Source of the DNA: Azospirillum sp. TSH100
GTDB taxonomy: Bacteria > Pseudomonadota > Alphaproteobacteria > Azospirillales > Azospirillaceae
Assembly: GCF_004923295.1 (NCBI RefSeq)
Contig: NZ_CP039639.1
Coordinates: forward strand, 234,501 to 298,500
Direction of reading: 5' to 3'
DNA length: 64,000 bases
Within the stretch, counting starts at the first letter, position 1. Every line of letters starts with the position of its first letter. The notes under the pieces are model-generated. The model was not told the origin of the DNA. It saw only the letters and a list, made by a program, of their open reading frames with translations, and made no database searches. Of this stretch, positions 17,179-25,840 are shown in pieces. The position numbers and the translations under genes were made by a program.

Positions 17179-18870
17179 TCAGCCCGCGCGGATCTGCGAC
17201 AGGAAGCCTTCCACCTCCTGGTGCATCGCTTCGGACTGCTGGGACAGGTCGCGGGCGGCCGACAGCACCTGATTGCCGGCATCCCCGGTCTGTGCCGCGA
17301 CCTCCGTCAGTTCGGACAGGCTGGCCGACACGCTGGCGGTGGCGTGGGACGCCTGCTGGATGGCGCGGCTGATCTCCTCCGTTGTCGCGTTCTGCTGGGT
17401 GATCGCGCTGGAGATGGCGGTGGCGATCTCGTTCATGCGGGCGATGGTGATGCCGATGCCGCGGATCGCCGTCACCGCCGTGTCGGTCACCGTCTGCATC
17501 GCCTGGATTTGGGCGGAGATCTCCTCGGTTGCGCGGGCGGTCTGGCTGGCGAGGCTTTTCACCTCGCTCGCCACCACGGCGAACCCCTTGCCGGCTTCAC
17601 CTGCCCGCGCCGCCTCGATGGTGGCATTCAGTGCCAGCAGGTTGGTCTGGCTGGCGATGTCGTTGATCAACTGCACCACTTCGCCGATGCGCTGGGCGGT
17701 CTGGGCGAGGTCGCCGACGACGGCGTTGGTCTGTTCGGCCTCGCGCATCGCCGCACCCGCCACGTCGGTGCTCTGGTTCACCTGACGGGCGATCTCGGCG
17801 ATGGAGGCGTTCATCTCCTCCGTCGCGGCGGCGACCGCCTGGACGTTGGAGGAGGTCTGTTCCGACGCGGCGGCGGAACTGGTGGCCTGATGCATGGATT
17901 TCTGGGCGATGCCGCTCATGCTGCGGGCGGTGCTTTCCAGTTCGGTCGCGGCGGCCGCCACCCCGCGCAGGATGCCGGAAATGGCGCTGTCGAAAGCGCG
18001 GAGCAGACCCTCGCGCCGGTTGGCGATGGCAAGTGCCTGCTCACGCTGGCGGTCGACTTCCGCCTGGACCTCGCGGCCCTTGACCAGATCCTGGCGGAAC
18101 CCCTCGACCGAGCGGGCCAGTTCGCCGATCTCGTCCTTGCGGCCGATGCCCTCCACACTCTTGTCGAGCGCGCCGCCCGCCATCCGCCGCACCTCCTCGA
18201 TCAGGGCGCGGAGCGGCAGTACCAGCCCGGCGCGGGAGATCAGGATGGAGATCAGCAGACCGACGGCGAGCGCCAGCGCCGCGGCCACCGCCAGGGTGAC
18301 CTTCATCGTCTGCGCCAGTTCCATCGCGTCCGTGACCGCGGCGTCGGTGCGCTTCGACACGTCGGTGTTGTAGACCTTCACCGCGTCGGTCAATGCCATC
18401 TGGCCGGTGCGGCTGGCCTTCAGCCCATCCAGCACCAGCCTGCGCCCCTCGTCGCCGCCCTTGACCGCCGCTGCCTTGGCGGTGTCGAGCATGGCCCGGA
18501 CATTCTTTTCGTACCCGCCGAAGCCCGACCGAATGGCATCAATCTTCGCCATCTGGTCGGAGTCGGAGCGTTTGCCCAACGCGGTCAGGCGGTCCTTCAT
18601 CTCGGCGATGCGTTTGTCCGCCTGTCCGGCGAAGCTGCCGGCCTGGGCGGGATCGTTGCCCAGCTCATATTCCATCCGACTGAGCGCGATGATGTCGATG
18701 CGCATGTCGAAGGCGTCGAGCTGTTCCTTCTGGGTGCGGACCAGATCGTTGACAGCCTTTTCGGTGCGGTCGAGCGCGTAGAAGCCGGCTGCGGCCGTAA
18801 TGACGGAAAAGAGCCCGACGACGGCGGCGGCAGTGGCCGTCTTGGTTTGAATGTGCCAGTCGGCCAGCAT
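17179..18870 (-). CDS. Methyl-accepting chemotaxis protein, 4-helix-bundle sensor
   Basis: 563 residues. Membrane segments lie at about 11-31 and 191-213. They enclose a 160-residue periplasmic all-helical domain of 4HB_MCP type without a Cache fold. Then come HAMP (about 214-267) and a cytoplasmic signalling domain with the universally conserved hairpin tip INDIASQTNLLALNATIEAA. The protein ends EGFLSQIRAG. It senses an unknown ligand and controls the CheA/CheW array; no che genes are in the window. The start ATG at 18870 is unambiguous. It lies downstream of uvrC but is separated from it by a 267-base AT-rich spacer full of palindromes, so it is probably transcribed alone. Confidence 0.93.
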   Translation of the reverse strand: MLADWHIQTKTATAAAVVGLFSVITAAAGFYALDRTEKAVNDLVRTQKEQLDAFDMRIDIIALSRMEYELGNDPAQAGSFAGQADKRIAEMKDRLTALGKRSDSDQMAKIDAIRSGFGGYEKNVRAMLDTAKAAAVKGGDEGRRLVLDGLKASRTGQMALTDAVKVYNTDVSKRTDAAVTDAMELAQTMKVTLAVAAALALAVGLLISILISRAGLVLPLRALIEEVRRMAGGALDKSVEGIGRKDEIGELARSVEGFRQDLVKGREVQAEVDRQREQALAIANRREGLLRAFDSAISGILRGVAAAATELESTARSMSGIAQKSMHQATSSAAASEQTSSNVQAVAAATEEMNASIAEIARQVNQSTDVAGAAMREAEQTNAVVGDLAQTAQRIGEVVQLINDIASQTNLLALNATIEAARAGEAGKGFAVVASEVKSLASQTARATEEISAQIQAMQTVTDTAVTAIRGIGITIARMNEIATAISSAITQQNATTEEISRAIQQASHATASVSASLSELTEVAAQTGDAGNQVLSAARDLSQQSEAMHQEVEGFLSQIRAG

Positions 18871-19038
18871 GGTTCCTCACCTCGATTGGGGGCTGAACGG
18901 GGGCTGTTTGCGCAAGGGACGAATGGGGGCAGATCGGGTAGGGGGGCAGTAATCCTGAAAACCCACCGGAACATTATCCAATCACAGCATTATTTATTTT
19001 TCTTAAATGCGCGGACGGATGTTTACCTGGGCCATGAC

Positions 19039-19059
19039 TTTGTAACGGCACATTACAAA
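19039..19059. repeat. Palindrome in the uvrC/chemoreceptor spacer (1)
   Basis: Perfect 7-bp inverted repeat TTTGTAA / TTACAAA with a 7-base centre, about 170 bases upstream of the chemoreceptor start in an AT-rich island. Possible operator. Confidence 0.5.
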
Positions 19060-19095
19060 TCCATGAAGCGCGCTCTTGACTACTGCCCGCTCAAT

Positions 19096-19112
19096 ATTTG
19101 AACAATTCAAAT
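19096..19112. repeat. Palindrome in the uvrC/chemoreceptor spacer (2)
   Basis: Perfect 7-bp inverted repeat ATTTGAA / TTCAAAT with a CAA centre. Possible operator or hairpin in the uvrC 3' region. Confidence 0.5.
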
Positions 19113-19114
19113 TT

Positions 19115-19129
19115 GTGCCGGTCCGGCAC
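19115..19129 (-). terminator. Hairpin directly after uvrC
   Basis: GTGCCGG / CCGGCAC with a single-base centre, 9 bases past the uvrC stop. On the minus strand it is followed by AAATTTG, not a U-tract, so terminator function is only likely. Confidence 0.45.
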
Positions 19130-19137
19130 CCTAATGC

Positions 19138-21012
19138 CTATCCATGGAAATGTTCGTAAAGTCTTCGCGCAATGGCTTCGCTGATGCCGGGAGTGGCCTC
19201 CAGATCCTTCAGCCCGGCCGATGCGACGGCGGTGGCGCTGCCGAAATGATGCAGCAGTGCCTTCCTGCGGGCCGGGCCAATGCCGGGAATGCCGTCGATG
19301 CGGCTGTGCGACATCGCCTTCATGCGGCGGGCCCGGTGGCTGTCGATGGCGGTGCGGTGGGCCTCGTCCCGCAGCCGTTGCAGGAAATGCAGCACCGGAT
19401 CGTTGGGCGTCAGTGTCAGCGGCGGTTGGCCGGGGCGGAAGAAGCGCTCGCGCCCGGCGTTGCGATCCGGACCCTTGGCGATGGCGACCAGCGGGATGTC
19501 GGTGATCTGCAGCATCGCCAGTTCGTCCTTCACCGCGTTCAACTGGCCGAGGCCGCCGTCGATCAGCACGAGGTCGGGCCATTGGCCGGAATCCCGGCCG
19601 GACCCGCTGCTGCGGTGGAAGCGGCGGGTGAAGGTCTCGCGCAGCATGGCGTAATCGTCACCGGCCGCCTCGGGATCGCGGATGTAGAAGCGGCGGTAGG
19701 CATTGCGCTGGAACCCGTCCGGGCCGGCCACCACCATGGCGCCGACAGGGAAAGCCCCCTGGATATGTGAGGTGTCGTAGATCTCGATGCGGCGCGGGGC
19801 GGCGCGCAGGCCAAAGACACGCGCCACCCCGTCCAGCAGCGCCGCCTGGGTGGAGCGTTCGGCCAGCCGGCGGCCGAGCGCGTCACGGGCGTTGGTCTGC
19901 GCATGGTCGACGGCGCGGCGCTTGGGGCCGCGTTTCGGGCATTCCACGATGACATGGCGGCCGGCGGACAGGCTCAGCGCCTCCTCCAGCAACTCCGGAG
20001 CTTCCAGCGGATCGCTCAACAGCACCAGGGCCGGCGGCGGGGTGTCGGCATAGAGCTGGGCGGCGAAGGCGGCGAGGATGTCGCCGGGCTCCTCCTCCGC
20101 GTCGATGCGGGGGAAGAAGGCGCGGGTACCCTGGTTGCGGCCGCCGCGGAAGAAGAAGGCCTGGACACAGGCGGCACCGCCCTCGCGATGCAGGGCGAGC
20201 ACGTCGGCATCGCCCAGCGTGTCCTCCAGATTGATGTCCTGACGGCTCTGCAGCGCGGTCAGGGCGCGGATGCGGTCGCGCCAGCGGGCGGCGTCCTCAT
20301 ACTCCAGCCTGTCGGAACAATCGGTCATGTGGCGGGCGAATTCCGCCTGCACCTCGGCGCTGCGGCCGGACAGCACGTCGCGCACGCCCTGGACCTGGGC
20401 GGCATACTCCTCTTCGTCGACACGGCCGACGCAGGGGGCGGAGCAGCGCTTGATCTGGTGTTGCAGACAGGGCCGGGTGCGCGAGGCGAACACCCCGTCG
20501 TCGCAGCTGCGCAGCAGGAAGGCGCGTTGCAGGGCGGCGATGGTCATGCCGACAAGATGCGGCGAGGCATAGGGGCCGAACAGGTCGGAATCGCGGCGAT
20601 TGCCTTTCCCTGACGTTCCGCGGCGCTCGGCGCTGCCGCGGTGCTGCATCAGGCGCGGGAAGTCGTGTCCCTTCCCGATCACGATGTAGGAAAAGGATCG
20701 GTCATCCTTCACCAGGATGTTGAAGGGCGGCAGCAGGCTGCGGATCAGGTTGGCTTCCAGCAGCAGCGCCTCGGCCTCGGTATGGGTGGTGACGAACTCC
20801 ATGGCACGGGTCAGCGACACCATCCGCCGGGTACGGTTGGGCAGCCCGTCGGTCCGGGTGTAGCTGGCCACCCGCCGTTTCAGGTTCTTCGCCTTGCCGA
20901 CATAAAGGACCGACCCGTCGGCCGCCAGCATCCGATAGACGCCGGGCGTGTCCGGCAGGGTCGGCAACTGGGCGCGGATGACATCCGCTCCGCTGCCGGG
21001 CACCCCGTCCAT
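19138..21012 (-). CDS. uvrC: UvrABC excinuclease subunit C
   Basis: 624 residues, full length. The N-terminal GIY-YIG nuclease domain (TPGVYRMLAADGSVLYVGKA) makes the 3' incision. A Cys-containing segment (RPCLQHQIKRCSAPCVG) and a UVR motif (about 205-240) for UvrB contact follow. The RNase-H-like endonuclease domain (IEIYDTSHIQG, LVLIDGGLGQLNAV) makes the 5' incision. The protein ends in a tandem helix-hairpin-helix region (SRIDGIPGIGPARRKALLHHFG). It is part of nucleotide-excision repair of bulky lesions in the cytosol. ATG start with GAGAGAG upstream. In many alphaproteobacteria uvrC is followed by pgsA and moaD; here it is not. Confidence 0.97.
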   Translation of the reverse strand: MDGVPGSGADVIRAQLPTLPDTPGVYRMLAADGSVLYVGKAKNLKRRVASYTRTDGLPNRTRRMVSLTRAMEFVTTHTEAEALLLEANLIRSLLPPFNILVKDDRSFSYIVIGKGHDFPRLMQHRGSAERRGTSGKGNRRDSDLFGPYASPHLVGMTIAALQRAFLLRSCDDGVFASRTRPCLQHQIKRCSAPCVGRVDEEEYAAQVQGVRDVLSGRSAEVQAEFARHMTDCSDRLEYEDAARWRDRIRALTALQSRQDINLEDTLGDADVLALHREGGAACVQAFFFRGGRNQGTRAFFPRIDAEEEPGDILAAFAAQLYADTPPPALVLLSDPLEAPELLEEALSLSAGRHVIVECPKRGPKRRAVDHAQTNARDALGRRLAERSTQAALLDGVARVFGLRAAPRRIEIYDTSHIQGAFPVGAMVVAGPDGFQRNAYRRFYIRDPEAAGDDYAMLRETFTRRFHRSSGSGRDSGQWPDLVLIDGGLGQLNAVKDELAMLQITDIPLVAIAKGPDRNAGRERFFRPGQPPLTLTPNDPVLHFLQRLRDEAHRTAIDSHRARRMKAMSHSRIDGIPGIGPARRKALLHHFGSATAVASAGLKDLEATPGISEAIARRLYEHFHG

Positions 21013-21136
21013 AAGCTCTCTCGTTCCCGCAAAGATCCGATTCGCCGCTTACCCAAGCAGTAGAACGGAACGGGACCAAGAGACAAGAATCGGGCGAGCT
21101 TCCCGGCAGGGACCAGCCATGCGGCCGGGAGACCGG

Positions 21137-22192
21137 TCAGCCCCCGAACACGGTGTTCAGCTGCGCGCCGACGCGGACGAAGGTGGTGCGTTTCGGCACC
21201 TCCTTCAGCCGGGTGGCCCCGATGTAGGTCATCATGCTGCGCACGCCGCCCATGATCTCCTGCATCGTGTTCTCCACCGGGCCGCGGTAGGGAACCTCGA
21301 CCGTCTTCCCTTCCGAGGCGCGGTAGGAGGCGACGCCGCCGGAATACTTGTGCATCGCGGTGTCGGACGACATGCCGTAGAAGGTCATGGCGACCGGTAC
21401 GCGGTTGCCGTCGCGGTCCTCGTAACGGATCTCGCCCTCGCACTCGTCATGGCCGGCCAGCATGCCGCCGAGCATGACGAAGTCGGCGCCGGCGCCATAG
21501 GCCTTGGAGATGTCGCCCGGCACGGTGCAGCCGCCGTCGCCGCAGACCTGGCCCTTCAGCCCGTGGGCGGCGTCGGCGCATTCGATGATGGCCGACAGCT
21601 GTGGGTAACCGACGCCGGTCATCTTGCGGGTGGTGCAGACCGATCCCGGCCCGATGCCGACCTTGACGATGTCGGCGCCGGCCAGCAGCAGCGCCTCCGT
21701 CATGTCGCCGGTGACGACGTTGCCGGCCATGATGACGGTGTCCGGGTTCTCCTCGCGCAGGCGGGCGATCACCTCGACGAAGCGCTCGGTATAGCCGTTG
21801 GCGACGTCCAGGCAGATCTTCCCCACCGGCGCCTTGGCCTTCACCGCCTGGAACTTGTCATGGTCGGCGTCGGCGATGCCCATCGAATAGAAGACGTTGG
21901 ACAGGATGGCCGACTCCGCTTCCGCCCGGAAGAAGGCGGCCAGTTCGTCGGCCTTGTAATGCTTGTGCAGGGCGGTCATCGCGCCGAAGCGCGACAGGGC
22001 GCGCGCCATGCCCATGCTGCCGGTGACGTCCATGTTGGCGGCGATCAGCGGGAAGCCGGTCCAGTCGCGCTGGGTGTGCAGGAAGGTGAAGGTCCGGTTG
22101 ACATCCACGTCGTTGCGGCTTTGCAGCGTGCTGCGCTTCGGCCGGATCAGCACGTCCTTGAAGTCGAGCTTGAGGTCGCTTTCGATGATCAC
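21137..22192 (-). CDS. guaC: GMP reductase
   Basis: About 351 residues. Converts GMP to IMP with NADPH, returning guanine nucleotides to the purine pool. It belongs to the E. coli GuaC branch rather than GuaB: no CBS domains, start like IESDLKLDFKDVLIRPKRST, catalytic Cys in GIGPGSVCTTR (about 185), then GYPQLSAIIECADAAHG and the flap FYGMSSDTAM. The GTG at 22192 is proposed as start because it aligns with the E. coli N-terminus and has AGCAGG 6 bases upstream; ATG at 22207 or TTG at 22237 are alternatives. It is transcribed in the same direction as glpR upstream but separated by 154 bases containing a 15-bp palindrome. Confidence 0.93.
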   Translation of the reverse strand: MIIESDLKLDFKDVLIRPKRSTLQSRNDVDVNRTFTFLHTQRDWTGFPLIAANMDVTGSMGMARALSRFGAMTALHKHYKADELAAFFRAEAESAILSNVFYSMGIADADHDKFQAVKAKAPVGKICLDVANGYTERFVEVIARLREENPDTVIMAGNVVTGDMTEALLLAGADIVKVGIGPGSVCTTRKMTGVGYPQLSAIIECADAAHGLKGQVCGDGGCTVPGDISKAYGAGADFVMLGGMLAGHDECEGEIRYEDRDGNRVPVAMTFYGMSSDTAMHKYSGGVASYRASEGKTVEVPYRGPVENTMQEIMGGVRSMMTYIGATRLKEVPKRTTFVRVGAQLNTVFGG

Positions 22193-22211
22193 CGCACACC
22201 TGCTCATATCT

Positions 22212-22226
22212 GTTGGCCGGGCCAAC
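22212..22226. promoter_or_regulatory. Palindrome just upstream of guaC, possible operator
   Basis: GTTGGCC-G-GGCCAAC, perfect 7-bp arms, 20 bases upstream of the proposed guaC start. A second pair TGTTG (22229-22233) / CAACA (22242-22246) lies next to it. The position suits purine-dependent control by a repressor or by a hairpin in the leader. Confidence 0.4.
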
Positions 22227-22346
22227 CTGTTGCACAAGGCCCAACATCACAGAGTGGAGGTGAGACCCGGCTTCGGCAAGCGACATCGGGGCCGTGGAGG
22301 CGGGGGCCGCGTTTGAAGCTGTTTCGCCGAAACCGGGGGGATCCCG

Positions 22347-23162
22347 TCAGTCCTCCGTGTCCTCGCCGTCGCCGTTCGCCGCGTCGCTGCCGTCGGCGAC
22401 ATGGACCTGGCAGTCGGCGTTGCTCAGCACCTCCATCAGCTCGGCCGGCGGCAGGCGGTCGGTGAACAGCGCGTCCAGCACGCTGACGTCGGCCATACGG
22501 ATCATGGCGTTGCGGCCGAATTTGGTGTGGTCGGTGACCAGAAAGACCCGGCGCGAGCTTTCGATGATGGCGCGGGCGACACGGACCTCCTGTTCGTCGT
22601 AATCCAGCAGGTCGCCCTCGGAGTCGATGCCGCTGATGCCGATGATGCCGATGTCGACCTTGTAGCGGCGGATGAACTCAACGGTCGCCTCGCCGATGAT
22701 GCCGCCGTCGCGTTCGCGGACCAGGCCGCCGGCGATGGACAGCGCGAAATTCGTGTTCTTGTGCAGGATGGTGGCGACGTTCAGGTTGTTGGTCAGCACC
22801 CGCAGCCTCTTGTGGCCGAGCAGGGCCTGGGCCACCGCCTCCGTCGTCGTGCCGATGTTGAGGAAGAGGGAGGCGTCCTCCGGCACATGGCGGGCGACCA
22901 GTTCGGCGATGCGGCGCTTTTCCTCCGCCATCAGGGTCTGCCGGGTGGAGTAGGCGATGTTCTCGACGCTCGACGGCACGGTAACGCCGCCGCGGAAGCG
23001 TCGCACAGCGGATTGGCCGGCCAGATGTTCGATGTCGCGGCGGATGGTCTGCGGCGTGACGTCGAAATGCTCGGCCAGCCACAGGATCTGCACCATGCCC
23101 TTGGCATGCACGAGAGCCACGATTTCCTGCTGGCGGCGTTCGGCGTCCAGGCGCGCATCCAT
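22347..23162 (-). CDS. glpR: DeoR-family repressor, glycerol regulon type (GlpR)
   Basis: 271 residues. N-terminal DeoR winged helix (RRQQEIVALVHAKGMVQILW, then FDVTPQTIRRDIEHL, about 10-60). C-terminal ligand domain has the DeoR signature LFLNIGTTTEAVAQAL and TNNLNVATIL, expected to bind a phosphorylated sugar or glycerol-3-phosphate. The tail is acidic (DGSDAANGDGEDTED). Position 4.8 kb upstream of a complete glp operon and family membership make GlpR the best name; effector and targets are inferred. Possible autoregulatory TTTACGAAAA-type site lies upstream. The start ATG at 23162 has only a distant GGAGA. Confidence 0.85.
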   Translation of the reverse strand: MDARLDAERRQQEIVALVHAKGMVQILWLAEHFDVTPQTIRRDIEHLAGQSAVRRFRGGVTVPSSVENIAYSTRQTLMAEEKRRIAELVARHVPEDASLFLNIGTTTEAVAQALLGHKRLRVLTNNLNVATILHKNTNFALSIAGGLVRERDGGIIGEATVEFIRRYKVDIGIIGISGIDSEGDLLDYDEQEVRVARAIIESSRRVFLVTDHTKFGRNAMIRMADVSVLDALFTDRLPPAELMEVLSNADCQVHVADGSDAANGDGEDTED

Positions 23163-23353
23163 CGGGGGACTGTCTCCGGTCTTTCAAGGACGTTTGGGAA
23201 GGGGTGTCAGTGGATCAGATGCGCGGAATGGGTCAATGCGAAAATGGGCCGTTCCTGCGGGAACGGATCAGGCGGAACGAAGGTTTCGGCCGTCCGGCGG
23301 ACCTGCAATCCCGTGGGCTGATATGTACGCTGGATATTGTTGGCGACACAAGC

Positions 23354-23377
23354 ATGTTTCTTTACGAAAATAAACGC
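23354..23377. promoter_or_regulatory. Candidate GlpR site upstream of glpR
   Basis: AT-rich ATGTTTCTTTACGAAAATAA stretch followed by ACG, in an otherwise GC-rich 375-base gap (23163-23537) that separates glpR from a divergent chemoreceptor. It shares TTTC..CGAAA character and the AAACGCG block with the region before glpD (27851-27900). The rest of the gap shows only the ribosome binding site AGGAGAGG of the chemoreceptor gene. Confidence 0.35.
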
Positions 23378-23537
23378 GCATGATATGAGATGACCTGAGC
23401 GGTTACGACATCCACCAGCGGGCACCCAGTCCAATCAGGGTTTGCCGCGACTGACGGTTGTCACCGCCATCCTTCAAACTCGTCGTGACGCTTAACGGTC
23501 CGGCTTGCCGACAAAAGATTACCTTTAGGAGAGGAAC

Positions 23538-25715
23538 ATGACGCGACTGACGCCAGCCGGGGAGCGGCTCGGCATTCGGCTCGGCATTCAGGGGCGGCTG
23601 TTCCTGGCCTTCGGCGGGGTGGCATTGCTGGCTGCCTTCGCCAGCGTGATGGCGTGGTGGTCGCTGACCGAGACCGGGCGGTCGATGGGCCAGATCGGCC
23701 GCAGCAGCGTGCCGGCCATCGTCCGTTCGCTCAATCTGGCGAAGGACAGCACGGCGATCGCCGCCGACGCGCCGGCGGTGGCGGCATCGCGCGATGCGGC
23801 GGAGCTGACGGAGCGGATGGACGGCCTGACCAAGAGGCTGGCGGAGCTGCGCGATCGGATTTCGGCGATGCGGGTTCAGGCGGGTGGGGGTGCCGGAAGC
23901 ATGTCGGCCGATGCCGACGCGGTCGCCGGGCTGGCGGAGCGTATGGGCGCGGCACTGGACACGCTGGGCAAGCGCACCGCCGAACGTCTGGCGCTGGAGG
24001 ACAAGCTCAACACGCTGGTCGCCGACGCGGTGATGGCGCACGAGGACTTCACCGAACTGGTGGCGCCGCTGCTGGAGGTTTCGACCCTGTCGGTCAACAA
24101 TGTGGTGGGTGATCTGGCCGCGGCGCAGGCGGTCGATACGGCCACCGGACTGGGCCGCCGTCTGGCGCAGGAGGAACTGCCGGTCATCACCCAGCTGATG
24201 AACGTGCAGGCCAACGGCAACCTCGCCTTCGGCATGATCGCCGCCGCGTCCAGCGTGCCTTACGGGGCGACGCTGAACAACATCCGCTCGAAGTACAACT
24301 GGGCTCTGCTGCGTGTCGACAACGCCATCGGCGCCCTGCCGAAGGACAGTCCCGACCGGCCGTCGCTGGTCAAGGCGCGCGACGGGCTGGCTGCCTTCGG
24401 CGGCGGCGCCGGCAGCGTCTTCCGCCTGCGCGACGATCAGGCGCGCATCACCGCCGACATCGAAAGCGCGCTGGCCGAAACGGTGCGGCTGACCACGGAG
24501 TTGAACGGAACCATCGATACGGTGGTCGCCCATCAGCAGGAGCGCACCGACGCCGATGTGACGCGCACCGAGACGGCGATCTCCGGGGCGGTCGCCATTC
24601 AGGGCGGGGCCGCGGCGGTGGTGGTGGTGTCGAGCCTGCTGATCGCGTGGTTCTATGTGCGCAACCGGCTGACCCGCCGGCTGCTGCGGGTGATCGACGC
24701 CATGCGCGCGGTCGCCAGCGGCGATCTGGCGGTCGACGCCACGGTCGGCGGGCGTGACGAGATCGCCGAGATGGCGGGGATCGTCGGCGTCTTCCGTGAC
24801 AAGAGCGCCGAGATCGCCCGTTTGCAGGAGGAACAGGATGCGATGAAGCAGGCCGCCGATGCCGAGCGGTCGCGCACGATCCAATCCATCACCGCCAGCA
24901 TCGAGGCCAGCGTGAAGGAGGCGTCGCGTCACATCGCCGCCGCGTCGGCCGACATGCGCGAGGCATCGGAAGGGATGTCGGCCACCGCCGAGCAGACCTG
25001 CCGCCGGATGACCGACGTGCGGTCGGCGGTCGCCGATACCGCGACCAATGTTCAGACGGTGGCCGCGACCGCCAGCCAGCTGTCCGCGTCGATCGGCGAG
25101 ATCACTCGGCGGGTCGGCGATTCCAGCCAGATCGCCCGTGGCGCGGTGCAAGAGGCGCGCAGCACCAACGAACTGATGGTGGCGCTGGCCGCCGCCGCGC
25201 AGAAGATCGGCGACGTGGTCGGCATGATCAACGCCATCGCCGGCCAGACCAACCTTCTGGCCTTGAACGCCACCATCGAGGCGGCACGGGCGGGGGAGGC
25301 CGGACGCGGCTTCGCCGTGGTGGCCGAGGAGGTGCGCAGCCTTGCCGGCCAGACGGCCAAGGCGACGGAGGAGATCGCCCAGCAGGTCCAGGCGGTGCGC
25401 ACGACGGCGCAGGGGGCGGTGTCGGCCATCGACGACATCGGCCGCACCATCAGCCGCATCGACGAGATCACCGCCATGGTCGCCGCGGCGGTGGAGGAGC
25501 AGTCCGCCGCCACCGACGAGATCGCGCGCAGCATCAACCACGCCTCCGATGCGGTGCAGAGCATCGCCGACACGGTGGTGTCGGTGGACGACGCGGTGAA
25601 CCGCACCGGCAGCGCCGCGGCCCAGGTGGTGGACGCCACCCGCGCGCTTTCGCAACGGTCCGAAAGCCTGAGCGACGATATTGACCGCCTGCTGGGCCGC
25701 ATCCGCGCGGCGTGA
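23538..25715 (+). CDS. Methyl-accepting chemotaxis protein with large helical sensor
   Basis: 725 residues, ATG with AGGAGAGG 3-6 bases upstream. A membrane segment at about 21-43 (RLFLAFGGVALLAAFASVMA) is followed by a roughly 300-residue periplasmic region, helical and Ala/Asp-rich, resembling TorS-type sensor modules rather than Cache. The second membrane segment is at about 352-372. HAMP is at about 373-425. The signalling domain has GMINAIAGQTNLLALNATIE at its tip. It lies between glpR and the glp operon with only a glycosyltransferase gene in between, so sensing of a glycerol-related compound is possible but unproven. A large minus-strand frame (23403-25934) is its shadow. Confidence 0.92.
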   Translation: MTRLTPAGERLGIRLGIQGRLFLAFGGVALLAAFASVMAWWSLTETGRSMGQIGRSSVPAIVRSLNLAKDSTAIAADAPAVAASRDAAELTERMDGLTKRLAELRDRISAMRVQAGGGAGSMSADADAVAGLAERMGAALDTLGKRTAERLALEDKLNTLVADAVMAHEDFTELVAPLLEVSTLSVNNVVGDLAAAQAVDTATGLGRRLAQEELPVITQLMNVQANGNLAFGMIAAASSVPYGATLNNIRSKYNWALLRVDNAIGALPKDSPDRPSLVKARDGLAAFGGGAGSVFRLRDDQARITADIESALAETVRLTTELNGTIDTVVAHQQERTDADVTRTETAISGAVAIQGGAAAVVVVSSLLIAWFYVRNRLTRRLLRVIDAMRAVASGDLAVDATVGGRDEIAEMAGIVGVFRDKSAEIARLQEEQDAMKQAADAERSRTIQSITASIEASVKEASRHIAAASADMREASEGMSATAEQTCRRMTDVRSAVADTATNVQTVAATASQLSASIGEITRRVGDSSQIARGAVQEARSTNELMVALAAAAQKIGDVVGMINAIAGQTNLLALNATIEAARAGEAGRGFAVVAEEVRSLAGQTAKATEEIAQQVQAVRTTAQGAVSAIDDIGRTISRIDEITAMVAAAVEEQSAATDEIARSINHASDAVQSIADTVVSVDDAVNRTGSAAAQVVDATRALSQRSESLSDDIDRLLGRIRAA

Positions 25716-25733
25716 GCGGCGCAAGATTCTGCC

Positions 25734-25769
25734 GACCGGTGCCCCGTATCCATGATCGGGGCACCGGTC
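25734..25769 (+). terminator. Hairpin after the chemoreceptor gene
   Basis: Perfect 13-bp stem GACCGGTGCCCCG / CGGGGCACCGGTC with a 10-base loop, 19 bases after the stop. No U-tract but a very stable structure. Confidence 0.55.
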
Positions 25770-25840
25770 GAGCCATATTCCATAGCGCTCGACAATCGGG
25801 GTAAGGTGCGGGGCAGAAGCAAGCCTTTGTATCATCGGAA

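Noticed and set aside
17221..19101. 626-residue plus-strand frame
   Set aside because: Shadow of the chemoreceptor on the minus strand; repetitive translation without domains.
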